DNA of 64,000 nt from Kocuria salsicia (GTDB lineage Bacteria; Actinomycetota; Actinomycetes; Actinomycetales; Micrococcaceae): positions 62,001-126,000 of the forward strand of contig NZ_VELE01000005.1 in the NCBI RefSeq assembly GCF_007681555.1, written 5' to 3'. The position numbers and the translations under genes are program-made. The notes under the pieces were generated by a model that did no database searches, was not told the origin of the DNA, and was given only the letters and a program-made list of their open reading frames with translations. Shown here one piece after another: positions 17,437 through 26,040 of this stretch (positions are counted from its first letter, which is position 1; every line of letters starts with the position of its first letter).

Positions 17437-18705
17437 GTGACCGCTGTCCGTGCCAGCACGCCTCCCTCAACGGTCGGGAGGGGCCCCCGAGCCGGACTGC
17501 TGCTGCTGGGGGTGCTCCTGCTGGGCGCCAACCTCCGGGCGGGCATCACCGCGGTGGGGCCTGTGCTGCCGCAGATCGAGGAGCAGGTGGGGCTCAGCGC
17601 GTTCCAGGCGTCCCTGCTCGTGAGCCTGCCGCTCGTGGCGTTCGCCGCGGTTTCCCCTTTCGCACCTCGGCTCGCGGAGAGGTGCGGACTCGAACGCACC
17701 CTGGGCAGCGCGCTCGCCGTCCTGGCCGTGGGCATCGTGCTGCGCTCCATCTCCGGGCCCGGACTGATCTGGGTGGGGACACTGCTGCTCGGCGCCGCGA
17801 TCGCCGTCCTCAACGTGCTCATCCCGTCCCTCATCAAGCGCGACTGGCCGCAGCGCATCGGCCCTATGACCGGTCTCTACCAGTCCGTCACGGCGCTGGC
17901 CGCAGCCCTCGCCTCCGGACTGGTGGTGCCCATCGCCGGCGTGGTGCCCTCCGGGTGGCGCTTCGCCCTGGGCATCTGGGCGGGCCTCGCGGTGATCGGC
18001 GTGGCCACCCTGCTCCCCTGGATCCTGGGCACCGCTTCCGTCCGTGCGGCGACCCCGACGGCGACCGCACACGCATCCGGTCCCGACGCCGCGGCGTCGC
18101 CCTCCGCACCCGTGGCCCGCCCCGAACGCGCCCGGCTGCCCCTGCGTTCACCGCTCGCGTGGCAGGTGAGCCTGTTCATGGGGCTGCAGTCCACCATCTA
18201 CTACACGATGATCACGTGGCTGCCAGCCATCCAGATCGCCAACGGGGCGAGTGCGGTGCAGGCCGGCTGGTTCCACTTCGCCTTCCAGGCGTGCGGGCTG
18301 GTGGGCACCTTGTTCTCCGCGTTCGTGATCCCCCGGCTGCGGGCCCAGTCAGGACTGGGGATCGTGCTCGCGGGCGCAGGGCTGGTGGGGGTGCTGGGAA
18401 TGCTGCTCCTGCCCGGGCTGTCCCTGCTCTGGGCTCTGTGCGCGGGCTTCTGCACGGGCGGGGCGATCGTGCTGGCAATGGCCCTGTTCGGGCTGCGCAC
18501 CGTCGACTACCACCAGGCGGCGGGACTGTCATCCATGGCACAGAGCCTGGGCTACGTGCTCGCGGCGCTCGGTCCGGTGGTGATCGGTCTGGTCAAGGAC
18601 GCGACCGGCTCGTGGACTCTGCCGCTGCTGCTGCTCGCGGGGGTCGCGGTGGCGCAGGGGGTCTTCGTGGCGCTCGCCGGACGGCCGCGCACCATCGGCG
18701 GCTGA
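17437..18705 (+). CDS. CynX/NimT-family MFS transporter
   Basis: A 422-residue, 12-helix transporter. The start LLLGVLLLGANLRAGITAVGPVLPQI is the hallmark of the cyanate permease (CP) family, and RMALPL-like linkers with a long charged central loop (about residues 205-235) separate the two six-helix halves. No cyanase gene is nearby, so cyanate is not implied; the family also includes nitroimidazole and unknown anion carriers. The GTG follows GAAAGGTGG by about 8 nt. Confidence 0.87.
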   Translation: MTAVRASTPPSTVGRGPRAGLLLLGVLLLGANLRAGITAVGPVLPQIEEQVGLSAFQASLLVSLPLVAFAAVSPFAPRLAERCGLERTLGSALAVLAVGIVLRSISGPGLIWVGTLLLGAAIAVLNVLIPSLIKRDWPQRIGPMTGLYQSVTALAAALASGLVVPIAGVVPSGWRFALGIWAGLAVIGVATLLPWILGTASVRAATPTATAHASGPDAAASPSAPVARPERARLPLRSPLAWQVSLFMGLQSTIYYTMITWLPAIQIANGASAVQAGWFHFAFQACGLVGTLFSAFVIPRLRAQSGLGIVLAGAGLVGVLGMLLLPGLSLLWALCAGFCTGGAIVLAMALFGLRTVDYHQAAGLSSMAQSLGYVLAALGPVVIGLVKDATGSWTLPLLLLAGVAVAQGVFVALAGRPRTIGG

Positions 18706-18747
18706 GGCGCGGCGCTCGGGGCGGTGTTCGCCCAGGGGCGGAAACAT

Positions 18748-18776
18748 TTGCCGCGTAAATATATGCTGACTACACT
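18748..18776 (+). promoter_or_regulatory. Promoter of the MarR-ABC unit
   Basis: TTGCCG at 18748-18753 and TACACT at 18771-18776 are separated by 17 bp. The expected start point falls at or next to the ATG at 18784, implying a leaderless transcript. The AT-rich spacer, which includes TTTGCCGCGTAAA, is an imperfect palindrome and could be a MarR operator. Confidence 0.6.
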
Positions 18777-18783
18777 GTTGGGC

Positions 18784-19269
18784 ATGAGTGAGACGAACTG
18801 GCTGTCATCCGAGGAGCGGGAGGCCTGGCTCGCGCTCGTGTCCATCATGTTCAGGCTGCCGGGCGCCGTCGAGGGGCAGCTGCGCTCCGAGGAAGACATG
18901 TCCCTGGCGGAATACCTTGTGCTGGCCATGTTGAGCGAGGCTCCGGACCACCGGCACAAGATGTCCGCCCTGGCCACCGCCACCAACACCTCGCAGTCGC
19001 GGCTCTCGCGCATCGTCGCGCGAATGGAGAAGGACGGACTGGTCACTCGCGAGGGCCGCCAGGACGACCGCCGCGTGGTGATCGCGGAGATCACCCCCGC
19101 CGGGCTGCGGCGCGTGGAGGAGGCCGCACCGGCCCACGTTCGCCACGTCCGTGAGATCGTCTTCGACCGCCTCAGCGACGAGCAAGTGGGCCAGCTGCGG
19201 GAGATCGGCAGGGCGCTGAACTGCGGCTCCAGTGCCAAGGCCGCCCTGGGGGTGGACTACCCCGTCTGA
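18784..19269 (+). CDS. MarR-family transcriptional regulator
   Basis: A 161-residue winged-helix regulator. The DNA-binding core is seen as MSALATATNTSQSRLSRIV (helix-turn-helix) and the wing as EKDGLVTREGRQDDRRVVI, the classical DxRxxxVxL-type MarR signature. It lies 60 bp upstream of, and in line with, an ABC exporter gene, a standard arrangement in which MarR represses an efflux pump. The ATG at 18784 is at the predicted transcription start of a TTGCCG-17-TACACT promoter; an ATG 21 bp earlier lies inside that promoter and is disfavoured. Confidence 0.9.
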   Translation: MSETNWLSSEEREAWLALVSIMFRLPGAVEGQLRSEEDMSLAEYLVLAMLSEAPDHRHKMSALATATNTSQSRLSRIVARMEKDGLVTREGRQDDRRVVIAEITPAGLRRVEEAAPAHVRHVREIVFDRLSDEQVGQLREIGRALNCGSSAKAALGVDYPV

Positions 19270-19315
19270 CGCACCGACCCCGGTGTCCGCCCCTGTGAGG
19301 GTCTGACGCCGGGTC

Positions 19316-19321
19316 TACAGT
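19316..19321 (+). promoter_or_regulatory. -10 element before the ABC exporter
   Basis: TACAGT lies 7 nt before the GTG at 19329, giving the exporter a possible leaderless promoter of its own besides read-through from marR. Confidence 0.4.
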
Positions 19322-19328
19322 GACGGGC

Positions 19329-21350
19329 GTGAGTATGCAGAGCGCCCACATGGCCATGTGGCGGACTATGAAGGGCCAGGAGAACAAGGGGCGGAAGATC
19401 AGCCGGGACACCGTCCGGCGGATCCTGGACTTCGCACGGCCCCACCGCGGGGCCATCCTCGCGTTCGTCCTGGTCTCCGTGGTCCTTGCCGTGCTGGGCG
19501 TGATCACTCCGGTGCTCGCCGGGCGCGTGGTCAATGCGATCACCGGCGGCCACGACGTCGCGGTGGTGGTCTGGCTCGCCCTCGCCATCGCGGCGGTGGC
19601 CGTGGTGGACGCGGGGCTCTCCCTGCTGAACCGGTGGCAGTCCTCGCGGATCGGCGAGGGGCTGATCTACGACCTGCGCACCGCGGTCTACGACCACGTC
19701 CAGACCATGCCCCTGGCGTTCTTCACCCGCACCCGCACGGGCGCCCTGGTCTCGCGGCTGAACACGGACGTGATCGGGGCGCAGCGGGCCTTCGCGGGAA
19801 CGCTCTCCGGGGTGGTCTCCAACCTGGTCTCGCTGCTGCTGACCGTAGGCGTGATGGCCACCATCTCGTGGCAGGTCACGGCGCTCTCCCTGCTCCTCCT
19901 GCCGATCTTCCTGATCCCAGCACGCGCCATGGGAGGCAGGCTGGCCGCACTGCAGCACCGCTCCGCGCAGTACAACGCGCAGATGTCCACGCGCATGACC
20001 GAGCGCTTCTCCGCCGGCGGCGCCACCCTGGTCAAGCTCTACGGGGACCCGGTCCAGGAGTCCCGGGAGTTCGCCGCCCGGGCGGACGACGTGCGCGGCG
20101 TCGGCATCCGCGCCACCATGCTCCAGACCACGTTCGTCACCGCCCTGACCCTGGTCTCCGCACTGGCGCTGGCCCTGGTCTACGGGGTGGGCGGCACACA
20201 GGCGCTGCTCGGCCACCTGGACGCCGGGTCCGTGGTGGCGCTGGGCATGCTCCTCACGCGGCTCTACACGCCCCTGACCATGCTGGCCAACGCCCACATG
20301 GACATCATGAGCGCGGTGGTGAGCTTCGAGCGGGTCTTCGAGGTGCTGGACATCAAGCCCCTGATCGTCGAGAGCACCACCGCCCGTGCCCTGCCGAATG
20401 GCCCCGTGGCCGTGGAGTTCGAGCACGTGGACTTCTCCTACCCCTCGGCGGAGCAGGTCTCGCTCGCGTCCCTGGAGGACGTCGCGGTGCTGGACTCCCG
20501 GGGCGGGGAACAGGTGCTGCACGACATCGACTTCCGGGCCGAGCCCGGACACACGGTGGCGCTGGTGGGCTCCTCCGGTGCGGGCAAGTCCACGATCGCG
20601 CAGCTCGTGGCGCGGCTGTACGACGTCGACTCCGGCGCCGTGCGCATCGGCGGGCAGGACGTGCGCGAGACCACCTTCGAGTCCCTGCGCCACACGGTGG
20701 GCATGGTCATGCAGGACGGCCACCTCTTCCACGACACCATCCGCGCGAACCTGGGCGTGGCGCGGGAGGGCGTCACGGACACCGAGCTGTGGGACGCCCT
20801 GGAGCGCTCCCGCCTGCGGCACGTGATCGAGTCCCTGCCGGACGGGCTGGACACCGTGGTGGGCGAGCGCGGCTACCGGCTCTCGGGCGGGGAGCGCCAG
20901 CGCCTGACCATCGCGCGGCTGCTGATCGCCCACCCGCGCGTGGTGATCCTGGACGAGGCCACCTCCGCCCTCGACTCCACCAACGAGGCGCACGTGCAGG
21001 CCGCCCTGGACGAGGCCATGAACGGGCGCACCGCCGTGGTGATCGCCCACCGCCTGTCCACCATCCGCCGGGCGGACCAGATCCTGGTGATCGAGGCCGG
21101 GCGGATCGTGGAGCGCGGAACCCATGCGGAGCTGCTGGCTCGCGGCGGGCGGTACGCGGAGCTGCACGAGACGCAGTTCGCTCCCCACGAGACGCCATCG
21201 GTGACGACGCCGTCGGCCGGGTCCTGCGACGCGTGCGGGCATCTCGATGCCCGGGGTGAGCGGGAGGACGGAGGCGATCCCACGGGGTGGGGGCCGGAGC
21301 GGACGGAAGCGGGGCGGGCCGCCGACCGCGGAGCGGAAGGTCACGCGTGA
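19329..21350 (+). CDS. ABC exporter, fused membrane and ATPase domains
   Basis: A 673-residue half-transporter that should work as a homodimer or heterodimer. Residues about 35-320 are the six-helix type I exporter domain. The nucleotide-binding domain has Walker A GSSGAGKST (near 415), Q-loop VMQDGHLF, signature LSGGERQR (near 518), Walker B VVILDEAT and H-loop IAHRLST. A hydrophilic tail of about 55 residues follows. GTG at 19329 is chosen because a TACAGT hexamer precedes it by 7 nt; GTG 19320 and ATG 19335 are alternatives. The marR gene upstream suggests drug or lipid efflux. The stop overlaps the next start by 4 bp. Confidence 0.88.
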   Translation: MSMQSAHMAMWRTMKGQENKGRKISRDTVRRILDFARPHRGAILAFVLVSVVLAVLGVITPVLAGRVVNAITGGHDVAVVVWLALAIAAVAVVDAGLSLLNRWQSSRIGEGLIYDLRTAVYDHVQTMPLAFFTRTRTGALVSRLNTDVIGAQRAFAGTLSGVVSNLVSLLLTVGVMATISWQVTALSLLLLPIFLIPARAMGGRLAALQHRSAQYNAQMSTRMTERFSAGGATLVKLYGDPVQESREFAARADDVRGVGIRATMLQTTFVTALTLVSALALALVYGVGGTQALLGHLDAGSVVALGMLLTRLYTPLTMLANAHMDIMSAVVSFERVFEVLDIKPLIVESTTARALPNGPVAVEFEHVDFSYPSAEQVSLASLEDVAVLDSRGGEQVLHDIDFRAEPGHTVALVGSSGAGKSTIAQLVARLYDVDSGAVRIGGQDVRETTFESLRHTVGMVMQDGHLFHDTIRANLGVAREGVTDTELWDALERSRLRHVIESLPDGLDTVVGERGYRLSGGERQRLTIARLLIAHPRVVILDEATSALDSTNEAHVQAALDEAMNGRTAVVIAHRLSTIRRADQILVIEAGRIVERGTHAELLARGGRYAELHETQFAPHETPSVTTPSAGSCDACGHLDARGEREDGGDPTGWGPERTEAGRAADRGAEGHA

Positions 21351-21988
21351 GCGGGTGGGAGGAGCTGTGGTCCGAGCTGGGCATCAGCGCGCCGCACGCC
21401 CTGGCCGTGGTGCTCTCCGCGGTGGGCATCTACCTGGTCTTCCTGGTCTTCGTGCGGCTGCTCGGCCAGCGGGTGCTCTCGGCCATGTCCACGTTCGACG
21501 TGGTGATCACGGTGATGCTGGGCGCCGTGGCGGGGCGCGTGATTCTGGGCCACCCGCCCACGTTCGCGAGCGGCGTCGTGGGCCTGAGCACCCTGTTCCT
21601 GCTGGAGGTGGTCTTCGGAAGCCTGGGGGCCCGGGACCGCTGGCGGAGAGTGCTCAACGCGCCAGCGCGCGTGCTCATGGCCGGTGACAGGGTGGATCCG
21701 AAGGCCCTGCGGCGGGCCCACATCACCCGCTCGGAGCTCAACGGCGCCCTGCGCAGGGCGGGGGTGCGCTCAGTGTCCGAGGTCGCGTGCGTGGTGCACG
21801 AGTCCGGCGGCGGGCTGAGCGTGCTGCGGCGGGGCGTCCCCATCGACCCTGAGCTGCTGTGGGACGTGGCGGGGGCGGAGGACATCCCGGCGGAGTTCCT
21901 GGCGGCACCGGAGGCAGCCGAGCGGGATCCGCACGGTGCGTCCCCGGACGAGGGCCCGTCACGCGACGAAAGAAAGCGCGCTCACTGA
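21347..21988 (+). CDS. YetF/DUF421 family membrane protein
   Basis: A 213-residue protein with three N-terminal transmembrane helices and a soluble YetF domain. Markers are FVRLLGQRVLSAMSTFDVVITVMLG and AVAGRVILG. Family function is poorly defined; some members affect envelope stress and spore or antibiotic phenotypes. The GTG at 21347 overlaps the exporter stop as GTGA, so it is translationally coupled to the ABC exporter. The last 40 residues are charged and not conserved-looking. Confidence 0.83.
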   Translation: MSGWEELWSELGISAPHALAVVLSAVGIYLVFLVFVRLLGQRVLSAMSTFDVVITVMLGAVAGRVILGHPPTFASGVVGLSTLFLLEVVFGSLGARDRWRRVLNAPARVLMAGDRVDPKALRRAHITRSELNGALRRAGVRSVSEVACVVHESGGGLSVLRRGVPIDPELLWDVAGAEDIPAEFLAAPEAAERDPHGASPDEGPSRDERKRAH

Positions 21989-22002
21989 TAGTTGCGGACG
22001 GC

Positions 22003-22008
22003 TAGAAT
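22003..22008 (+). promoter_or_regulatory. -10 element of the osmoprotectant operon
   Basis: TAGAAT, within GGCTAGAATATTCC, lies 30 bp upstream of the first ATG. No convincing -35 hexamer is seen at the right distance. Confidence 0.4.
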
Positions 22009-22038
22009 ATTCCCACGCCAACGAAGGGACTCGGACGC

Positions 22039-23253
22039 ATGACCGACATGGCCATCCTGTACCGCGGAGTCAGCAAGGTCTACCCGGACGGCACCACGGC
22101 CGTGGACCACCTGGACCTGGACATCCCGGCGGGCTCCCTCACGGTCTTCGTGGGCCCCTCCGGTTGCGGCAAGACCACCTCCCTGCGCATGCTCAACCGC
22201 ATGGTGGAACCCACGTCCGGCACGGTGGAGATCAACGGTCAGGACGTCTCGAGCATCCCCGCCGCCAAGCTGCGGCGCTCCATGGGCTACGTGATGCAGC
22301 AGTCCGGTCTGCTGCCGCACCGGACGGTCGAGGACAACATCGCCACCGTGCCGCGCCTGAACGGTGTTTCCAAGCGCACCGCCCGCGCGGACGCCCGCCA
22401 GCTGCTCGCCTCCGTGGGCCTGGACGAGTCCCTCGCCACCCGCTACCCGGCCCAGCTCTCCGGCGGTCAGCAGCAACGCGTGGGCGTGGCCCGGGCGCTC
22501 GCCGCAGACCCCCCGATCCTCCTCATGGACGAGCCGTTCTCGGCCGTGGACCCGGTGGTGCGCCAGGACCTGCAGCGGGAGCTGCTGGACCTGCAGAAGC
22601 GGCTGCACCGCACCATCGTCTTCGTCACCCACGACATCGACGAGGCCGTCCTGCTGGGCAACCGCGTGGCGGTCTTCGCGCGCGGCGGTCGACTGGCCCA
22701 GTACACGACCCCGGAGGAGCTGCTGCGCGCCCCGGCGGACGACTTCGTGGCGGACTTCATCGGCCGTGACCGCGGCTTCCGCTCCCTGGGCTTCGACAGC
22801 GCCACCGTGGCCCTGCAGCCCGTGGCGGCGATCGTCTCCGGCACGGGGGAGCGCATCCTGCTGGGGCCGGGCATGCGGGACGGCGCCACGGGCGACGGCG
22901 GCACGGACGACGGCGGCGCGGCGGCCGGTCGGGTGGCCCCGTGGCAATCCGCCGCAGCCACGGACCCGGACTGGCTGCTGGTGGTGGACGAGCGCCGCCA
23001 CCCCCTGGGCTGGCTGCCGGTCTCTGCAACGGGAGAGCCCGCTCCCAGCGACCAGCTGCGCGTGGGCGGCACCCTCTGGCACGACGGCGACTCGCTGCGC
23101 ACCGCGCTCGACGCCGCCCTCTCCTCACCCTCGGGGCAGGCCGTGGCCGTCAACGGGGACGGCTCCGTGGCCGGAGTGGTGCCCGGCGGGGACGTCATGC
23201 GCGCCATCGAGGAGCAGCGCTCCGCGCGCTACGACCGCCCGGAGCACCCGTGA
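22039..23253 (+). CDS. opuCA: Glycine betaine/choline-type ABC transporter, ATPase subunit
   Basis: A 404-residue ATPase of the ProV/OpuCA group that powers uptake of quaternary amine osmoprotectants. Walker A GPSGCGKTT is at 39-47, signature LSGGQQQR near 140, Walker B ILLMDEPF near 158 and the H-loop as FVTHDIDEA. After residue 240 comes a CBS-like regulatory region, with a Gly/Asp-rich insert (near 280-300) between its halves; CBS modules sense ionic strength in this family. ATG has AAGGGA about 9 nt upstream. First gene of a four-gene operon. Confidence 0.92.
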   Translation: MTDMAILYRGVSKVYPDGTTAVDHLDLDIPAGSLTVFVGPSGCGKTTSLRMLNRMVEPTSGTVEINGQDVSSIPAAKLRRSMGYVMQQSGLLPHRTVEDNIATVPRLNGVSKRTARADARQLLASVGLDESLATRYPAQLSGGQQQRVGVARALAADPPILLMDEPFSAVDPVVRQDLQRELLDLQKRLHRTIVFVTHDIDEAVLLGNRVAVFARGGRLAQYTTPEELLRAPADDFVADFIGRDRGFRSLGFDSATVALQPVAAIVSGTGERILLGPGMRDGATGDGGTDDGGAAAGRVAPWQSAAATDPDWLLVVDERRHPLGWLPVSATGEPAPSDQLRVGGTLWHDGDSLRTALDAALSSPSGQAVAVNGDGSVAGVVPGGDVMRAIEEQRSARYDRPEHP

Positions 23254-24008
23254 ACTGGCTGACGAACAACTGGCACACCGTCCTGGACCTCGCCGGGGCG
23301 CACCTCGTGCAGTCCGTGCTCCCCGTGGTGCTGGGGCTGCTGGTCAGCGTGCCCCTGGCCCGGCTGGCGGCGGGCAGCCGCTGGCTGCGCCCGCTGCTCG
23401 TCACGGGCTCCTCGCTGCTGTACACGATCCCCTCGCTGACCCTTTTCGTGGTGCTTCCCCTGGTCCTGGGGACCAGGATGACCTCGGTGGTCAACGTGAT
23501 CGTGGCGCTGACCCTGTACGTGGTCGCCATCCTCGTGCGCTCGTGCGTGGACGCCTTCGAGTCCCTGGACCGGGACGTCCTGCAGGCCGCCACGGCCATG
23601 GGGTACCGGCCCGCGCGGCGCTTCTTCGGGGTGGAGCTGCCCCTGGCGGTGCCCGTGATGGTCGCCGGCCTGCGGGTGGCCACCGTCTCGAACATCTCCA
23701 TGGTCTCGGTGGGCGCGGTGATCGGCATCCAGTCGCTGGGCACCCTGTTCACGGACGGGCTGCGCCGCTCGATCGTCGCGGAGATCCTCGTGGGCATCGT
23801 GGCCACCGTGCTGATCGCCGTGGTGCTGGACCAGCTGCTGCGGCTGCTGGGACAGGTGCTCACCCGCTGGCAGCGCCCGGGGACGGGCGCGCGGGAGGCC
23901 GGCGGGCGGCGTCGTCGTGACACCCGCGGCCCCGGCCGCACTGCGGGCGGCGCGCGTGATGCGACCGGAGCACTGGCCGCCGTGGAGTCCGGGGGTGCCC
24001 GCGCATGA
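23250..24008 (+). CDS. opuCB: Osmoprotectant ABC transporter permease 1
   Basis: A 252-residue permease with about five to six helices and the binding-protein-dependent transport (EAA-like) signature in LQAATAMGYRPARRFFGVELPLAVPVMVAGLR, which docks onto the ATPase. The GTG at 23250 overlaps the stop of the ATPase gene as GTGA and has GGAG 5 nt before it. The Arg/Gly-rich C-terminal 45 residues are unusual and of low complexity. It pairs with the second permease to form the channel. Confidence 0.9.
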   Translation: MNWLTNNWHTVLDLAGAHLVQSVLPVVLGLLVSVPLARLAAGSRWLRPLLVTGSSLLYTIPSLTLFVVLPLVLGTRMTSVVNVIVALTLYVVAILVRSCVDAFESLDRDVLQAATAMGYRPARRFFGVELPLAVPVMVAGLRVATVSNISMVSVGAVIGIQSLGTLFTDGLRRSIVAEILVGIVATVLIAVVLDQLLRLLGQVLTRWQRPGTGAREAGGRRRRDTRGPGRTAGGARDATGALAAVESGGARA

Positions 24009-24682
24009 GTCTCGTTGCCGACGCCGCACAGTTCCTTACGGACCCCGCCAGCTGGAGTGGGCCCTCCGGCATCCCCCAGCGCCTGCTCGAGCACGTGGGC
24101 TACAGCGCGCTGACCATGGTGATCGCGCTGGCCGTGGCCGTGCCGCTGGGCCTGTGGGTGGGGCACACCCGCCGCGGGGGCGGCGTGGTCGTGGGTCTGG
24201 CAGGTGCCCTGCGCGCTCTGCCCACGCTGGGCCTGCTGACCCTGTTCACGCTGCTCATGGGCCTGGGGCTGCTGCCGCCGATCCTCGCGCTGGTGCTGCT
24301 GGCCGTGCCGCCCATCCTCTCGGGGACGTACTCGGGGATCGCGGCGGTCTCGCCAGCGCTCGTGGACGCGGCCCGGTCCATGGGGATGACGGAGCGCCAG
24401 GTCCTCACGCGCGTCGAGATTCCCGTGGCGCTGCCCGTGATCCTGGGCGGGATCCGCAACGCCGCGCTGCAGGTGCTGGCCACGGTGACCATCGTGGCGT
24501 ACATCAACCTGGGCGGCCTCGGCCGCTACCTGATCGACGGGCTCGCGGTGCGCGACTACGCGCGCATGCTCGGGTCCGTGGTGCTCGTGGCCGTGCTCGC
24601 ACTGGCCGCGGACGCAGTGCTCGCCCTCGTACAACGCCTGGTGACGTCACCGGGTCTCGCAACGGCAGGAGATCGACCATGA
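24005..24682 (+). CDS. opuCD: Osmoprotectant ABC transporter permease 2
   Basis: A 225-residue permease. It has the docking segment VDAARSMGMTERQVLTRVEIPVALPVILGG and helices similar to those of OpuCB/OpuCD and ProW/YehW. ATG at 24005 overlaps the previous stop as ATGA. With the first permease it forms a heterodimeric channel. Confidence 0.9.
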   Translation: MSLVADAAQFLTDPASWSGPSGIPQRLLEHVGYSALTMVIALAVAVPLGLWVGHTRRGGGVVVGLAGALRALPTLGLLTLFTLLMGLGLLPPILALVLLAVPPILSGTYSGIAAVSPALVDAARSMGMTERQVLTRVEIPVALPVILGGIRNAALQVLATVTIVAYINLGGLGRYLIDGLAVRDYARMLGSVVLVAVLALAADAVLALVQRLVTSPGLATAGDRP

Positions 24683-25641
24683 CCACCCCCACCTCCACCC
24701 GCCACGCAACCTGGCGCCCCGCAGCATGGGTCGCCGTGGCCTCCACGGCACTGCTCGCCCTCACCGCGTGCGGCGGCTCGGACCCCCTGGGCGGGGGCGA
24801 CGACGCCGCGAGCGGCTCCTCCGACACCGTCACCGTGGGTTCGGCCGACTTCCCGGAGTCTCAGATCGTGGCGGAGCTCTACGCCGGCGTGCTGCGGGAC
24901 GCCGGGGTCTCCGTGGAGACCAAGCCGGGCATCGGGGCCCGCGAGGCCTACGTGGGAGCGGTCAAGGACGGCTCCGTGGACGTTGTCCCGGACTACTCCG
25001 GCAACCTGCTGCTCTTCGCGGACAAGAACGCCACGGCCGCCTCCGCCGAGGACATCGTGAAGGCGCTGCCGGCAGCGCTCGAGGACCAGAAGCTCTCCGT
25101 GCTGGACGCCTCGAAGGCCGAGGACAAGGACGCCCTCGTGATCACGCAGGCCACCGCGGACAAGTACGGCCTGAAGAGCATCGAGGACCTCTCCTCGGTG
25201 TGCGGGGAGCTGGTCATGGCGGGGCCCCCGGAGTTCCAGGAGCGCGCCTACGGTACGAGCGGGCTCAAGAAGAAGTACGACTGCTCCTTCAAGTCCTTCC
25301 AGCCCATCAACGACGGCGGCGGGCCGCTCACCGTCCAGGCACTGACCAAGGGCGACGCCCAGGTGGCGGACATCTTCACCACCACCCCGGCCATCAAGGA
25401 CCAGAAGCTCGTGGTGCTGGAGGACCCCAAGGACAACTTCATTGCCCAGCAGGTGCTACCGCTCACCGCCCCGGACCGGCTGCCGCAGAAGGCGGTGGAC
25501 GCGCTCAACGAGTTCTCGTCCAAGCTGACCACGGAGGACCTCATCGACCTCAACCGCAAGGTCAGCGGGGACGAGCAGCAGAACCCCGCGGACGCCGCCA
25601 AGCAGTGGCTGGGCGACCACGGGTACGACAAGGCCTCCTGA
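24679..25641 (+). CDS. opuCC: Osmoprotectant substrate-binding lipoprotein
   Basis: A 320-residue OpuAC/ProX-type binding protein. The signal peptide ends in the lipobox LTAC (cysteine near residue 33), so it is predicted to be anchored to the outer face of the membrane. VTVGSADFPESQIVAELYAG starts the mature fold and PDYSGNLL is typical of OpuCC/OsmX. The ligand is probably glycine betaine, choline or a relative. ATG overlaps the upstream stop (ATGA) and has GGCAGGAG ahead of it. Last gene of the operon. Confidence 0.92.
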   Translation: MTTPTSTRHATWRPAAWVAVASTALLALTACGGSDPLGGGDDAASGSSDTVTVGSADFPESQIVAELYAGVLRDAGVSVETKPGIGAREAYVGAVKDGSVDVVPDYSGNLLLFADKNATAASAEDIVKALPAALEDQKLSVLDASKAEDKDALVITQATADKYGLKSIEDLSSVCGELVMAGPPEFQERAYGTSGLKKKYDCSFKSFQPINDGGGPLTVQALTKGDAQVADIFTTTPAIKDQKLVVLEDPKDNFIAQQVLPLTAPDRLPQKAVDALNEFSSKLTTEDLIDLNRKVSGDEQQNPADAAKQWLGDHGYDKAS

Positions 25642-26040
25642 CCCGACCTCCCCTCTCGCGCCGTTCACGTACCACCGGGTACGTGGACGGGGCGGACCTG
25701 GTGGGAGGAGTTCTGCACAGGGTTGTCCACATACGGTGAGGATTTTCCCCACCGGCCTCTGACCTGCGGTGACACTGGTGTTTCCCCCGGTGGGGGCACC
25801 GGGGACACGCCGTGGTTTCCACACCTGTGGATAACTCTGTGCACAACCTGTGGGGTTAACGCCCGGTGCCGCCCGGGTCATCTGGCGGTCACCTCCAGGT
25901 CACCGCACTGCGCGTGTCTATGCTTGACGGGATCGTCCGCCGCCGCGCGGTGGCGGTCGGACAGAGCCCGGCATCAAGGGGGATCCCGGGCACCATGACT
26001 CCCCACGGTCGTGATGCGTGCCAACCGAGGAGGCCCCCAC
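25642..26040. other. 399-bp intergenic region with DnaA boxes
   Basis: Gap between the osmoprotectant operon and the amylosucrase gene. It holds the DnaA-box group at 25723-25846 and, near 25919, a TATGCT hexamer that might be the amylosucrase -10. No believable open reading frame. Confidence 0.65.
25723..25846. repeat. Group of DnaA boxes upstream of the amylosucrase gene
   Basis: TTGTCCACA at 25723-25731 (+) and TTATCCACA at 25826-25834 (-) are perfect 9-mers. TTGTGCACA at 25838-25846 (-) has one mismatch and GTTTCCACA at 25815-25823 (+) two. The last three boxes fall within 32 bp. Function unknown; see the matching cluster on the other side of the gene. Confidence 0.6.
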
